This document shows positions 51,039 through 60,590 of a stretch of 64,000 nt of DNA, one piece after another; position 1 is the stretch's first letter; each line of letters begins with the position of its first letter. A program made the translations under genes and the position numbers. Under the pieces are notes generated by a model, which had not been told where the DNA came from, searched no databases, and saw only the letters and a list, made by a program, of their open reading frames with translations. Source of the stretch: Gammaproteobacteria bacterium (GTDB lineage: Bacteria; Pseudomonadota; Gammaproteobacteria; Steroidobacterales; Steroidobacteraceae); assembly GCA_025355165.1 (NCBI GenBank), contig JANYAD010000047.1, positions 39,956 through 103,955 of the forward strand. Direction: 5' to 3'.

Positions 51039-53345
51039 CTACGGTGCCGCGATGGCGCGGTCCATCCGAGCACTGTAGTTGTTGAGCGCGCGCGCGACCA
51101 CCCCAATATATTGATTGGCCTCGTCCCAACGGCGCTCTTCGATGGCCTCGCGAATCCCCGGCAGCGTCTTGACGCCGTAGCCGGTATGCGCGCCCGGTGC
51201 ATAAATCATGTGCTGGTACCATTCGCGCCCCGGCAAGCCACGGGAATCCATCAAGTTCTGCTCGAGCACCGCGAGGGTGGCGTTTACCCGTTCTCGCTCG
51301 CCGCTGCTGGCCTTATCGCTCGTCGCGCTCAGACGTGCGTACTCCTTGTCGAAGGCCTTGGCGCTTTGTTCCAACCTGGCCACCGCATTGTCCAGACTGG
51401 CGAAATTAAGATACGGCACATCGGCGAGCCTTGCAGGGGCCGCGAGCGGGAAGTCAGGATCCATCGTCAATTTGTAGGACTCCTCCTCCAGCAACTTGCC
51501 GAACTCGCGACTTTTACTGCGCATGCTCTCGGCGAGCTTGTGCAGTTCTTCGTTGTATCCCGCAACCGATGCGGCGAAGTCGCCCTCCCGCACCGGAATC
51601 AAATCGGCTTGGCTCGCGCGCAGCACCACTCGCCCGGCGACTTTCGCCAGCGTCACGCCATACTCGAAGGTGGGATCCACGAACCGGCGGTAATGATCGA
51701 ACGAATCGTACGCCGAGTGATAGACGCCATATTGCCCTTCACCCTGAAACCCCAGGTTCACTGAATTAACGCCCAAGTGTTGCAGGAAAGGAGTGTAGTC
51801 GGACCCTGAGCCCAGCGCGCCGAGTTGCAAATCTCCAACGACACTGGCGTTGCCGTACGCCGCGGAGTCGGGTTGAGCTACGCCCTCGAAACTTGATACA
51901 CGTCTCTCGGCCAACCATCGCCGCAGAACACTTGCCCCGGTTTCCGGGTCGTTCACATCGCGCGCCACTTCGCTCAAAAAGTGCTGCACGGCATGGCTGC
52001 CTTCCGCGCTGATGAAGCCGCGGCCGTTGGTATCCGAATTGACGTACATCACGGCTTTGGCCTTCAGTTCCGAGGCGTGCTGTTCGGCCCATTCGGTGGA
52101 GCCCAGCAACCCGGGCTCCTCGCCGTCCCAGCTGGTGTAAACCAAGGTGCGGCGCGGGCGCCAACCTTGCTTGAGCAGCTTGCCGATGGATTTCGCTTCA
52201 GCCATCAAGGCAACCTGGCCTGAAAGCGGATCCATGGCGCCGAATACCCACCCATCATGATGGTTGCCGCGAATAATCCATCGATCCGGTTCTTCGCTGC
52301 CTTTGATCTTCGCCACCACATCAAAAATTGGTTTCTGATTCCAATCGGACAGAATTTTCATGTGCACCTGAGCAGGTCCGGGACCGATGTGATAGCTCAG
52401 AGGCAAACCGCCGCGCCAGGATTGCGGCGCCACACGCCCGCCCAAGGCTGCGAGCAAGGGCTCGGCATCCGCGTAGGAAATGGGCAGCACCGGAATCTTC
52501 AGCAGGGTCTTGGCATCCTTCAGCGCCAAACGCTTCGCACCCGGCGTCGCTCCGACGCCCGGAGTCAGCGGATCGCCGCTGTACAAAGTCAGATCTTGCA
52601 CCGAGCCGCGCTGCACGGCATCGCGAGGCCGAAATCCGCCCTTCGGGTAGGTATCACCCTGCCCGAATCCATCGTCTTTCGGGTCTGAATAAATCAAGCA
52701 GCCGACGGCGCCATGTTCGTAGGCGAGCTTGGGCTTGAGTCCTCGCCAACCGCCGCCGTAGCGGGTCAACACGATGCGTCCCTTGACGTTCACCCCTAGG
52801 CGTTCGAGTTCCTTATAGTCATCGGGCATGCCCTGGTTCACGTAGACCAGCTCCGCGGTAACATCGCCGTCCGCGCCGTAAACGTTGTAAGGCGGCAACT
52901 CGTCCTTGGTTTGCGTCGAGGTGCTGTCGCCCTCGATAGGCGGCTCGCTCAAGCGAGCCTTGAAATGGGTGGGCGCGAGGAGCTCAACCGACACCTCGCG
53001 CGGAGTCGGGTACAACACCGAAAAGGTTTCGATCGCGGCATCCCAGCCCCACTCGCGAAACTTTGCCAGTTGGAAATCGGCGTTCGCCTTATCGTGCGCA
53101 GAGCCCACATGGTTGGGCGCGGAGGCCATCTGCTGCATCCAGACGCGAAGATCCGCCGCCGATAAGTCGGCGTCGAAACGCTGTTCCAACTGCATTTCGG
53201 CGGCGGCGCCGCTGCCGGAAAAACCTTCGAGATCAATTGCTGCCGCGGTCGCCGTGGCGGCAAGATTCCAAGTCGCCACAGCGGCGATAACTGCGCTCAA
53301 ACCGCGCGAGACCGAACTATATTTGACACTCCCGGAAAGCTTCAC
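51039..53345 (-). CDS. M28 family metallopeptidase, glutamate carboxypeptidase II-like
   Basis: GNHHDGWVFGAMDPLSGQVALMAEAKSIGKLL, SWDGEEPGLLGSTEWAEQH, YVNSDTNGRGF, GSGSDYTPFLQHLGVNSVNLGF. Confidence 0.93.
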   Translation of the reverse strand: MKLSGSVKYSSVSRGLSAVIAAVATWNLAATATAAAIDLEGFSGSGAAAEMQLEQRFDADLSAADLRVWMQQMASAPNHVGSAHDKANADFQLAKFREWGWDAAIETFSVLYPTPREVSVELLAPTHFKARLSEPPIEGDSTSTQTKDELPPYNVYGADGDVTAELVYVNQGMPDDYKELERLGVNVKGRIVLTRYGGGWRGLKPKLAYEHGAVGCLIYSDPKDDGFGQGDTYPKGGFRPRDAVQRGSVQDLTLYSGDPLTPGVGATPGAKRLALKDAKTLLKIPVLPISYADAEPLLAALGGRVAPQSWRGGLPLSYHIGPGPAQVHMKILSDWNQKPIFDVVAKIKGSEEPDRWIIRGNHHDGWVFGAMDPLSGQVALMAEAKSIGKLLKQGWRPRRTLVYTSWDGEEPGLLGSTEWAEQHASELKAKAVMYVNSDTNGRGFISAEGSHAVQHFLSEVARDVNDPETGASVLRRWLAERRVSSFEGVAQPDSAAYGNASVVGDLQLGALGSGSDYTPFLQHLGVNSVNLGFQGEGQYGVYHSAYDSFDHYRRFVDPTFEYGVTLAKVAGRVVLRASQADLIPVREGDFAASVAGYNEELHKLAESMRSKSREFGKLLEEESYKLTMDPDFPLAAPARLADVPYLNFASLDNAVARLEQSAKAFDKEYARLSATSDKASSGERERVNATLAVLEQNLMDSRGLPGREWYQHMIYAPGAHTGYGVKTLPGIREAIEERRWDEANQYIGVVARALNNYSARMDRAIAAP

Positions 53346-53353
53346 ATTGCCCC

Positions 53354-54135
53354 CTATTCTCTAATCCCCGTGCCGCGGTTCAACAGGGTCACCGCCAGCG
53401 CGAACATCGCGACCGCGGCACCGATCATGATGGCATAGGCCAAAGTCAAATCGACGTCCGATGTGCCGAGAAAGCCGAATCGGAACGCGCTTACCATGTA
53501 CAAAATCGGATTGGCATTGGAGGCCACATGCGCCCAGCTCGGCAGCATCGTCACAGAATAAAATACGCCTCCGAGATAGGTAGCGGCGTCAGCACGAAAG
53601 TCGGGAACCAGGAAATGTGGTCAAAATTCTTGGCGAACAAGGCATTGATGAAGCCGCCCAGCGCGAAAATGAAACTCGTGAGAAACGCCGCAGTAATGAT
53701 GGCCGGCACGTGCATGATCGACAAATGCGTGAAAAGAAGCGAAATGAGAGTCACAACGCAGCCGACCAGAACCCCCCGCAGCACGCCCCCCATGGTGTAG
53801 CCTAAAACGATGAGCCAATTGGGCAGCGGCGAGACCAGCAGCTCCTCGATGTGCTTGCCGAACTTCGCACCAAAAAAAGACGACACCACATTGCCGTAGG
53901 AAGTTTGGATCACGTTCATCATAATGATGCCGGGCGCCATGAATTGCATGTAATCGTAGCCGCCGACTTGGCCGACACGTCTGCCGATGAGGCTGCCGAA
54001 AATCACGAAGTACAGCGTGGCGGTGACGGCGGGCGGCACGATGGTCTGTCCCCAGATGCGCACGATCCGCCCGAACTCGCGAATGATGATGGTTTTGAAA
54101 CCGATCCAGTCCAATGCCGCCCTCGATTCGGCCAT
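53354..54135 (-). pseudogene. YadH-type ABC-2 permease interrupted by a frameshift
   Basis: 53551-54135 ends LTPLPISEAYFIL*; moving one base restores LTPLTYLGGVFYSVTMLPSWAHVASNANPILYMVSAFRFGFLG in the 53354-53554 frame. Confidence 0.87.
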
Positions 54136-55079
54136 CAGGAAACCTTGGCGGCGGCGGCAGCGGTCTTCACGCTGTCGCCGGTCAGGCGGATGAACAATTC
54201 CTCGAGTCGATTGACCTTGTTGCGCATGCTAGTCACTGCGACGCCCTGCGCCGACAGCTGCGCGAAAATGTCGTTCAAACTGTGTGTCTTGGACATTTCG
54301 ACTTCCAAGGTATGATCGTCCGAAAGAACGGCCTTGAACCCGCTGAGCGCGGGAGCCGAGCTGCGCCCGTCGCGCAGATTGAACACGAAAACTTCGGTCT
54401 GCAACTTGCGCAGAACATTGACCATGCTGTCGCGCTCGATGATGTTGCCACCCTCGATGATAGCGACGTGACGACATAGATTTTCCGCCTCCTCGAGATA
54501 GTGCGTCGTCAAAATAATGGTGGTTCCCTGCGCGTTGATGGCGCGCAGGAACTCCCACATGGAGCGGCGGATTTCTATATCGACGCCGGCAGTGGGTTCG
54601 TCCAGGATCAGCAGGCGCGGCTCGTGCATCAGGGCGCGCGCAATCATCAGGCGCCGCTTCATGCCGCCGGACAGTGCGCGCGCGGTGGAGTTGCGTCTGT
54701 CCCACAACTGCAGTTGCTTCAAGTATTTCTCTGCACGTTGCTTGGCAAGCGGCCGAGGTATGCCGTAGAACCCCGCCTGGTTCACCACGATGGTGAAGGG
54801 GGTTTCAAACATATTGAAATTAATTTCCTGCGGCACCAAGCCGATGCACGACTTGGCCGCTTCCAGCTCCTTGTCGATGTCGTGGCCGAAGACTTCAACC
54901 ACGCCGCTGGTTTTGTTCACCAGGGAGGTGGTGATGCCGATCGCAGTGGTCTTGCCCGCGCCATTGGGCCCCAGCAGCGCGAAAAAATCCCCTTCCTCGA
55001 CCTCGAGGTCGATCGCCTTGAGCGCCTTGATGCCGTTTTTGTAGACCTTGGTGAGCTGTCGGAGGACTAGGGCATGCAT
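54135..55079 (-). CDS. ABC transporter ATP-binding protein, YadG-type
   Basis: LLGPNGAGKTTAIGI, LSGGMKRRLMIARALMHEPRLLILDEPTAGVD, TTHYLEEAENLC. Confidence 0.93.
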   Translation of the reverse strand: MHALVLRQLTKVYKNGIKALKAIDLEVEEGDFFALLGPNGAGKTTAIGITTSLVNKTSGVVEVFGHDIDKELEAAKSCIGLVPQEINFNMFETPFTIVVNQAGFYGIPRPLAKQRAEKYLKQLQLWDRRNSTARALSGGMKRRLMIARALMHEPRLLILDEPTAGVDIEIRRSMWEFLRAINAQGTTIILTTHYLEEAENLCRHVAIIEGGNIIERDSMVNVLRKLQTEVFVFNLRDGRSSAPALSGFKAVLSDDHTLEVEMSKTHSLNDIFAQLSAQGVAVTSMRNKVNRLEELFIRLTGDSVKTAAAAAKVS

Positions 55080-55093
55080 AAGAGCCGCGTAGC

Positions 55094-55699
55094 CTAAACC
55101 TCACGAGGCTCGCTTGGCAATTGGGCCGCGGCGGCGAGCTGCAGGCCGGAGAGTTGCACGCGGCGCAGTGCCGCCGGATCAGAGCGCGCCGCAGCGCCCA
55201 ATAGAGCCGTCCAGTAGGCACCGCAGTGGTTCCACCGGGGAGCGAGGTTGACCGCCTCGCTCGACGCCAGCGCCGGCAAGGCATCTACCGGGACGCGCCG
55301 GAAAGCATCCGCCGTGTCCTCCCGCATGCCTAAGAGCAGGTGAGCCGCGAAACCCGGGCTCGAGGCGAGATGCCAGGTATAAAAAAGGACCAAGCGCACG
55401 AAGTCGACCAGTTCGTCATCAGCCCTGGGAGCGTCGGCTATGCACCAAGCCGAAGCCGACTGCATACGTCCGCGCCAGTGCGCTTCGTCTTGAAAACGCA
55501 GGTCGAATAAAGCATACGGACAGTCGGCCGCGGCGGCGCGCTGCGGAGGCGATAGCAACGCAACTTGCGTTCCCCACCCTGACCATGAGGAGCCCTTTCC
55601 CGCCAATTCCAAAAAGCGGCGATTCAGACCGCGCATCGAAGTCAATTGTTGCACCGACAAGTGCGGCTCCTGAGTCCAGCCGATGGATGCCTCCTGCAT
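55094..55699 (-). CDS. Hypothetical protein divergent from the FlhC-like gene
   Basis: Long ORF IGWTQEPHLSVQQLTSMRGLNRRFLELAGKGSSW...; divergent promoter region with 55865. Confidence 0.65.
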   Translation of the reverse strand: MQEASIGWTQEPHLSVQQLTSMRGLNRRFLELAGKGSSWSGWGTQVALLSPPQRAAAADCPYALFDLRFQDEAHWRGRMQSASAWCIADAPRADDELVDFVRLVLFYTWHLASSPGFAAHLLLGMREDTADAFRRVPVDALPALASSEAVNLAPRWNHCGAYWTALLGAAARSDPAALRRVQLSGLQLAAAAQLPSEPREV

Positions 55700-55864
55700 G
55701 ATGGTCTCCTTTTCCAATCAAGATGGGTGAGGGGGGGTGCATTTCACGACAAAGCAGCCGCAAAATCGTCGCCGAAATCTCTTGGCAGCTACGCTAACTT
55801 TGTGATTAATTTCTGTCAAATTCTTTTTGACCGAAAAACGCCTTGAAATTGCAGGGAGCCGCCC

Positions 55865-56431
55865 ATGAGAGTGTCCGACGATCGCTACACCAGAGACCGG
55901 CAGAAATTCGATCTTGCATTGCGGTTAATCCGCCATGAAGCCCGCACCTACACGATTCGGCAATGGACCGGCCTCAGTGACGACCGGATACGCAAGTTGT
56001 ACCGCAGCTACGTCTTAGAGCAGCGGACGCTTGTGGTTTTGCGCCATCGGGGCAAGTCGCCCCGGCAGGCGGCATTTTTCTTCAGAAATCCCCAAGTGAC
56101 ATTTCACGCCGCGCAATTGGCGAGTTTGTTCCTGCTCTCTGGATTGGTGGGCCCGGCCGTTCGCGGATTGGAGTCACGTTATCGGCTCGGCTCCTTGGAG
56201 TCGGGCACGCTGCTATGCCAAGTGTACGAGTCTTACCTCGAACTACACGCACCGGTGAGCATTTCTTTCGAACACGCCTGGTTTTTGTTGCTGGCGTTGG
56301 CGCGACGCGACGAGGTCGGTGTCGCCCGCTGCGAGGATTGCGGCGGTTTGCGATTGCGCGACTTGCTGGCTAGGCACAAACAAACCTGCGGCAATTGCCA
56401 CCTGGGGTCGCCACCTGCGCTGACGCACTGA
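55865..56431 (+). CDS. FlhC-like transcriptional regulator
   Basis: RQWTGLSDDRIRKLYRSYVLEQ and C-terminal zinc-site-like CEDCGGLRLRDLLARHKQTCGNC. Confidence 0.75.
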   Translation: MRVSDDRYTRDRQKFDLALRLIRHEARTYTIRQWTGLSDDRIRKLYRSYVLEQRTLVVLRHRGKSPRQAAFFFRNPQVTFHAAQLASLFLLSGLVGPAVRGLESRYRLGSLESGTLLCQVYESYLELHAPVSISFEHAWFLLLALARRDEVGVARCEDCGGLRLRDLLARHKQTCGNCHLGSPPALTH

Positions 56432-56572
56432 GGTTGCATAGCTCGCTGAGTGCCGAAGCGGGAGTGCGCGCCGCCTTGTGAGCAGCCATTCGAAATCCAG
56501 TAAGCTGCCGTTTCCAACCGTCGCAACCACTTCTCTAAGTGGTGCAGCGGGGATTTAGGGAGCTAGGGATCG

Positions 56573-57016
56573 ATGGCGGAGCTGTCACGGGCGGTTTTCT
56601 TGAGTTATGCGTCGCAGGACGCGGAACCGGCGCGACAGATTTGCGGGGCTCTGCGGGTGTCCGGTATCGAAGTCTGGTTCGATCAGAGCGAGCTGCGCGG
56701 TGGGGATATATGGGATCAGAAGATCCGCCGCGAGATCCGCGATTGCGCTCTGTTCATTCCAATAATCTCCCAACATACGCAAGAGAGGCTCGAAGGCTAT
56801 TTTCGGCGCGAGCATGCACCCGTGAGCATTTCTTTCGAACACGCTTGGTTTTTGCTTGCCAGCGCGATTTCCGTACCAAAGTTTCTCACAGGGTTTTACT
56901 CCTCCGGCGCTGTTTTACCGCTTGAAATCGCTGTTGTGAATGGCCGTTTAGTGTCGGGGATTGTTACGCACCCAACGGCAGATGGCCGAAGTTGCCTGTC
57001 GCCGCTGCTATTCTAG
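56573..57016 (+). pseudogene. Truncated TIR-domain ORF fused to an FlhC-like fragment
   Basis: TIR start AVFLSYASQDAEPARQICGALRVSGIEVWFDQSELRGGDIWDQKIRREIRDCALFIPIISQHTQERLEGYFRRE joins directly to HAPVSISFEHAWFLL, as in the FlhC-like protein. Confidence 0.72.
56814..56856 (+). repeat. Duplicated FlhC-like fragment (other copy about 56247-56290)
   Basis: GCACC[C/G]GTGAGCATTTCTTTCGAACACGC[T/C]TGGTTTTTG shared between both loci. Confidence 0.85.
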
Positions 57017-57180
57017 CGAGCCTGCTTCGAGCCGCCATACCGCTGTGCGCCGGCTCCCCTAATAGGGGAAACGCCCACTCCCGGATGATACTTTTCTCTT
57101 CGTAGTGGCCAGACAGCCGTTGCCGGGAAAGTGCATTTTCTCCAGGGATTCCCGGGGTTTCGGCGTCATAAGTTGCGCAC

Positions 57181-58167
57181 CTAACGAAACGCGGCGCGGT
57201 GATCCCGCGGACTCCAGCGTCCCGTCTCGACCGCCGTAATGAAGTCGTATGCCATGCGGTTGAACTCGTCGGGCTCCTCCAGATTGATGGCATGCCCGGA
57301 TCGGGGGATTACTGCAAGTCCCGAGGTTGCAATAGAGCGCTTCATCATTAAACCCGGTTCAAGGCAGGGATCGTCCTCATCGCCCGCCACGATGAGCGTA
57401 GGGATGCTCATATTCCGCATCGCGTCACGCAGGCTCCATAGCGAGGGCCTCTGCTTCTGGACGCCCCGCATGGTCAATGCGGACCCGCGCGTCGAGTGGC
57501 TGGCCAGTTGCGTTGCGAACTCCCTCCAGCCGCGAGGATTCTTGTTTTGCAACTGCACCCGTGCCGGTCCAAGGGCATAGCTGTGTGCAAACACAGCCAT
57601 GGACTCCCGCTCGATCCGCTCCGCGGTGGCCTCCATCTCCGCTTGGAATTCTGTCTGTTGGGTCGGATCTGCTCCGTATCCGCACGATGCGACTAGCAGC
57701 GATCGCGCTCGGGCTGGATATGCCATTCCAAAGTGCAGCGATGCAAAGCCACCCATTGAGAGGCCGGCGATGTGAGCGCGCTCAACACCGAAGTGCGCGA
57801 GCACGTCGCGAATGTCATCACGAGCCCGTGCCTGGGAGTACCGTGCTGGATCCTCAGGCACGTCCGACGGAGGGTACCCGCGCGCGTTGAAAGTGATGCA
57901 GCGAAACCAGCGCGACAGGAAGCGCACCTGCGGTTCCCAGCTCCGATAATCGCCTGCGAACTCGTGGACGAAGACAATGGGAATACCCGATCCAGTCTCT
58001 TCTGCGTAGAGGCGGACACCGTCATCGGTCATGGCATAAGACATGCCAGGCATCGCCGTCGCGGCTCCCGAGGAGGTCCCGTCACCTCCGGACGTGCTTG
58101 TTCTTGAAAATGCTAGTGCCGATGGAAGAACCGCAAACAATGCACTGACGAGTGAGCGTCGTCGCAT
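57181..58167 (-). CDS. Exported alpha/beta hydrolase
   Basis: IPIVFVHEFAGDYRSWEPQVRFLS, AHIAGLSMGGFASLHFGMAYP, IPRSGHAINLEEPDEFN. Confidence 0.88.
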   Translation of the reverse strand: MRRRSLVSALFAVLPSALAFSRTSTSGGDGTSSGAATAMPGMSYAMTDDGVRLYAEETGSGIPIVFVHEFAGDYRSWEPQVRFLSRWFRCITFNARGYPPSDVPEDPARYSQARARDDIRDVLAHFGVERAHIAGLSMGGFASLHFGMAYPARARSLLVASCGYGADPTQQTEFQAEMEATAERIERESMAVFAHSYALGPARVQLQNKNPRGWREFATQLASHSTRGSALTMRGVQKQRPSLWSLRDAMRNMSIPTLIVAGDEDDPCLEPGLMMKRSIATSGLAVIPRSGHAINLEEPDEFNRMAYDFITAVETGRWSPRDHRAAFR

Positions 58168-58389
58168 GATACCCCCGGACGCGGCCAGTTTTTTTACAGT
58201 CTACACCAGGTGGCTGGTGGGATCGTTGCGCCACTGTCTATCGCAATTTACAAAAACCGCTAAGTGCCCGACGCGGTCGGTCGAGAGGGGAAGCTTCGGG
58301 GAGTGCCATTTCCGTTACCGGATCGAACGGGCGACTCGAATGCACCCCAATGGCCTCGCACGAGCCCGTGTGTGCGTCAGCTACGGAGG

Positions 58390-58596
58390 TTATGGTTTCT
58401 CATCGGAAGGGACCGATTCGGGCAGCTCGTCCAAGCTATGTAGGCGTTTCATGCCCTCTTCCACGTCCAGGCGCTCTTGCGACGTTTCGTGGACGATACT
58501 TCCTATCCCATCGACGCTTAGTGCCGGCACAAAATCGGGATTGGCGAATGAGAGGTTACGAAGATCGGAACCGTAGCGATAAAGGCGGTTCAACAC
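58390..58596 (-). CDS. Small hypothetical protein, possibly a gene fragment
   Basis: Coherent ORF RYGSDLRNLSFANPDFVPALSVDGIGSIVHETSQERLDVEEGMKRL in otherwise degenerate sequence. Confidence 0.3.
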   Translation of the reverse strand: MLNRLYRYGSDLRNLSFANPDFVPALSVDGIGSIVHETSQERLDVEEGMKRLHSLDELPESVPSDEKP

Positions 58597-59129
58597 TATT
58601 CTCGTCAGTCGGATCTGCTCTTCGATCTGAATCAGCGTGAGATGTGATAGTCGGCGTCGTCAACTGTGTAGGCGCGGGCATCGGTGTTGGCTGCGCGAAT
58701 AACCGCATAGCCAATCCTGCGAACAAGCGCCGACGTGGATCCGACGGGCATGGCCCCGGCGCATCAGCGCAGCGACACCCGCATAAACAGTACGCTGAGC
58801 AACTTCGCAGGCGCAACCGAAACGCCCCGCTGAGAGTTCCATGATCTGTTGGCGCGGCACAAGCGTGCTTGCGGCAATGCGCGGGTGCGTCCCGCATGCC
58901 GGATCGATCCCTGATGCCGAGGACTGACCGATCCAGATCGGTTCGGCCGGCGGCCCGATCGACGGCCGATAGAGGACGATAGGCCCAGTGGATCCTCTTG
59001 ACGATCTGCGTTCCCGCGCCTTCACCAGTATTTCGACAATGCCGAACACTCGGTGACCCGTGTGCATCTCTGATGAAGAATCTCCGCAATTGACGGGGCC
59101 GCTGCCGGCGCAGCACCACTTTTTTGCAT

Positions 59130-59193
59130 GCATCGCGGCAGGTCCCCGCGCCAGGCGGCATTTTTCGCCAACAATCCGGAAGTGACACTCTAG
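59130..59193 (+). pseudogene. Second FlhC-like gene remnant
   Basis: Reads HRGRSPRQAAFF(ANNPEVTL) after removing one T from a T6 run; intact protein at 55865 has HRGKSPRQAAFFFRNPQVTF. Confidence 0.72.
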
Positions 59194-59228
59194 GATGCGA
59201 ATGACCCGCCCCTGCTAGAATATGCTGG

Positions 59229-60164
59229 ATGCAATCGAGGAATATTCTGGCAGGTCCTTACTTGGACCGCGCCGCGCATTTACGCAAGAATGCGCAAAGG
59301 TTTGCAACCGCGCTGGCTGATGAGCGCAGCCGCGCCGTGCCGGTGTGGAATTCATGCAATCTCATCATCGTCGGTGAAGCGCCGCGCGCGGCGCTGCTGG
59401 ATCTCTCGGTCATACCCGAGCAGCGCCGCAACAGCAGCGATCTGACATTGCTCGGGCGATTCGACGATATCGATATTTTTACCTACGAGATCGAGGCGCT
59501 GGAGCCTCCGGTACTACAAACCGGTACGCGCTTCGAGGACCTGCGCTTAGTGGCCTCGCAATTGCCTGCCGAGGAGGCGGGACTATTAGGCTATGCACGC
59601 GGCATGGTTGCCTGGCGGAACAGGCATCGCTTTTGCGGCTCGTGCGGATTTCCGACTATCGCCTCCAGAGCAGGCCATGTTCTAGTGTGCACAAATCCAG
59701 CTTGCTCCCATGAGCAATTTCCCCGCATCGACCCGGCCATTATCGTCCTGGTCAGCGATGGGGAACGTGCCTTGCTGGGACGCCAAGCCGCGTGGCCCGC
59801 GGGGCGCTACTCGACGATTGCTGGTTTCGTCGAACCTGGCGAGTCGCTGGAAGATGCCGTCGCCCGCGAGGTGCTTGAGGAAACGGGAATCACCGTCGAT
59901 CAGATCGAGTACCAATCCTCTCAGCCCTGGCCCTTTCCATCCTCCCTCATGCTGGGCTTCAGCGCGCGCGCGCTGACCACCCGGATCGAAAGGCAGGACG
60001 ATGAGTTGGAGGACGCGCAGTGGTTCAGCCGCCAGGACTTGAGAGCGGGCCGGCCGCTGGTGCCGCCGAACGTGTCGATCTCTTTTCGCCTCATTGAGCA
60101 ATGGTTCGACGCAGGCGGCGGTCCGAAACTGCGGGAAATCCTCAACGCTTCAGCCTCGCGATAA
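59229..60164 (+). CDS. nudC: NAD(+) diphosphatase
   Basis: Zinc site FCGSCGFPTIASRAGHVLVCTNPACSHEQFPRIDPAII and Nudix box GFVEPGESLEDAVAREVLEETGI. Confidence 0.93.
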   Translation: MQSRNILAGPYLDRAAHLRKNAQRFATALADERSRAVPVWNSCNLIIVGEAPRAALLDLSVIPEQRRNSSDLTLLGRFDDIDIFTYEIEALEPPVLQTGTRFEDLRLVASQLPAEEAGLLGYARGMVAWRNRHRFCGSCGFPTIASRAGHVLVCTNPACSHEQFPRIDPAIIVLVSDGERALLGRQAAWPAGRYSTIAGFVEPGESLEDAVAREVLEETGITVDQIEYQSSQPWPFPSSLMLGFSARALTTRIERQDDELEDAQWFSRQDLRAGRPLVPPNVSISFRLIEQWFDAGGGPKLREILNASASR

Positions 60165-60167
60165 CCC

Positions 60168-60500
60168 TTAGCCGCGCTCCCAATGGCCCGGCCGCATACG
60201 CCAGCCGTCGCCCTCACGAACCCAGGCATGCGGCACCCAATGACGTCCAGGCCGCCCTTCCGCCCAATACCCGGGGATCCACTCGTGCCGGCCCCCGACC
60301 CAGCCCCAATAACCGGCGACCCAGACATATCCAGGTCTCGGCGCGACACCGATGACTTCGACACGGGGAGGCGGCGGCGCCACCATCACCACTCCACGTG
60401 CATAGTGACCCTGATCGGGAACCACTACGCATCCTGGCAATGCGACGCCGCAAGCCAGTCCGACAGCTAGAACTACGCCAACCCGGTTGCGCTGATTCAT
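60168..60500 (-). CDS. YXWGXW-repeat-like lipoprotein
   Basis: Lipobox-like ACGVALPGC; RPGYVWVAGYWGWVGGRHEWIPGYWAEGRPGRHWVPHAWV...MRPGHWERG. Confidence 0.82.
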   Translation of the reverse strand: MNQRNRVGVVLAVGLACGVALPGCVVVPDQGHYARGVVMVAPPPPRVEVIGVAPRPGYVWVAGYWGWVGGRHEWIPGYWAEGRPGRHWVPHAWVREGDGWRMRPGHWERG

Positions 60501-60590
60501 GAAGACCACCCGTTCGATTTCAAACGATGTATGGCTAACGTCTTTTGTGCCGCGTCGTTGACGAGCTTTGAATCAGCATACAGCCGTGGG

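Noticed and set aside
50922-51764. 280-aa plus-strand ORF
   Set aside because: Antisense to the M28 peptidase gene.
53354-53554. Separate 66-aa membrane protein
   Set aside because: Continues the YadH-type permease after a one-base frame correction; better read as its C-terminal part.
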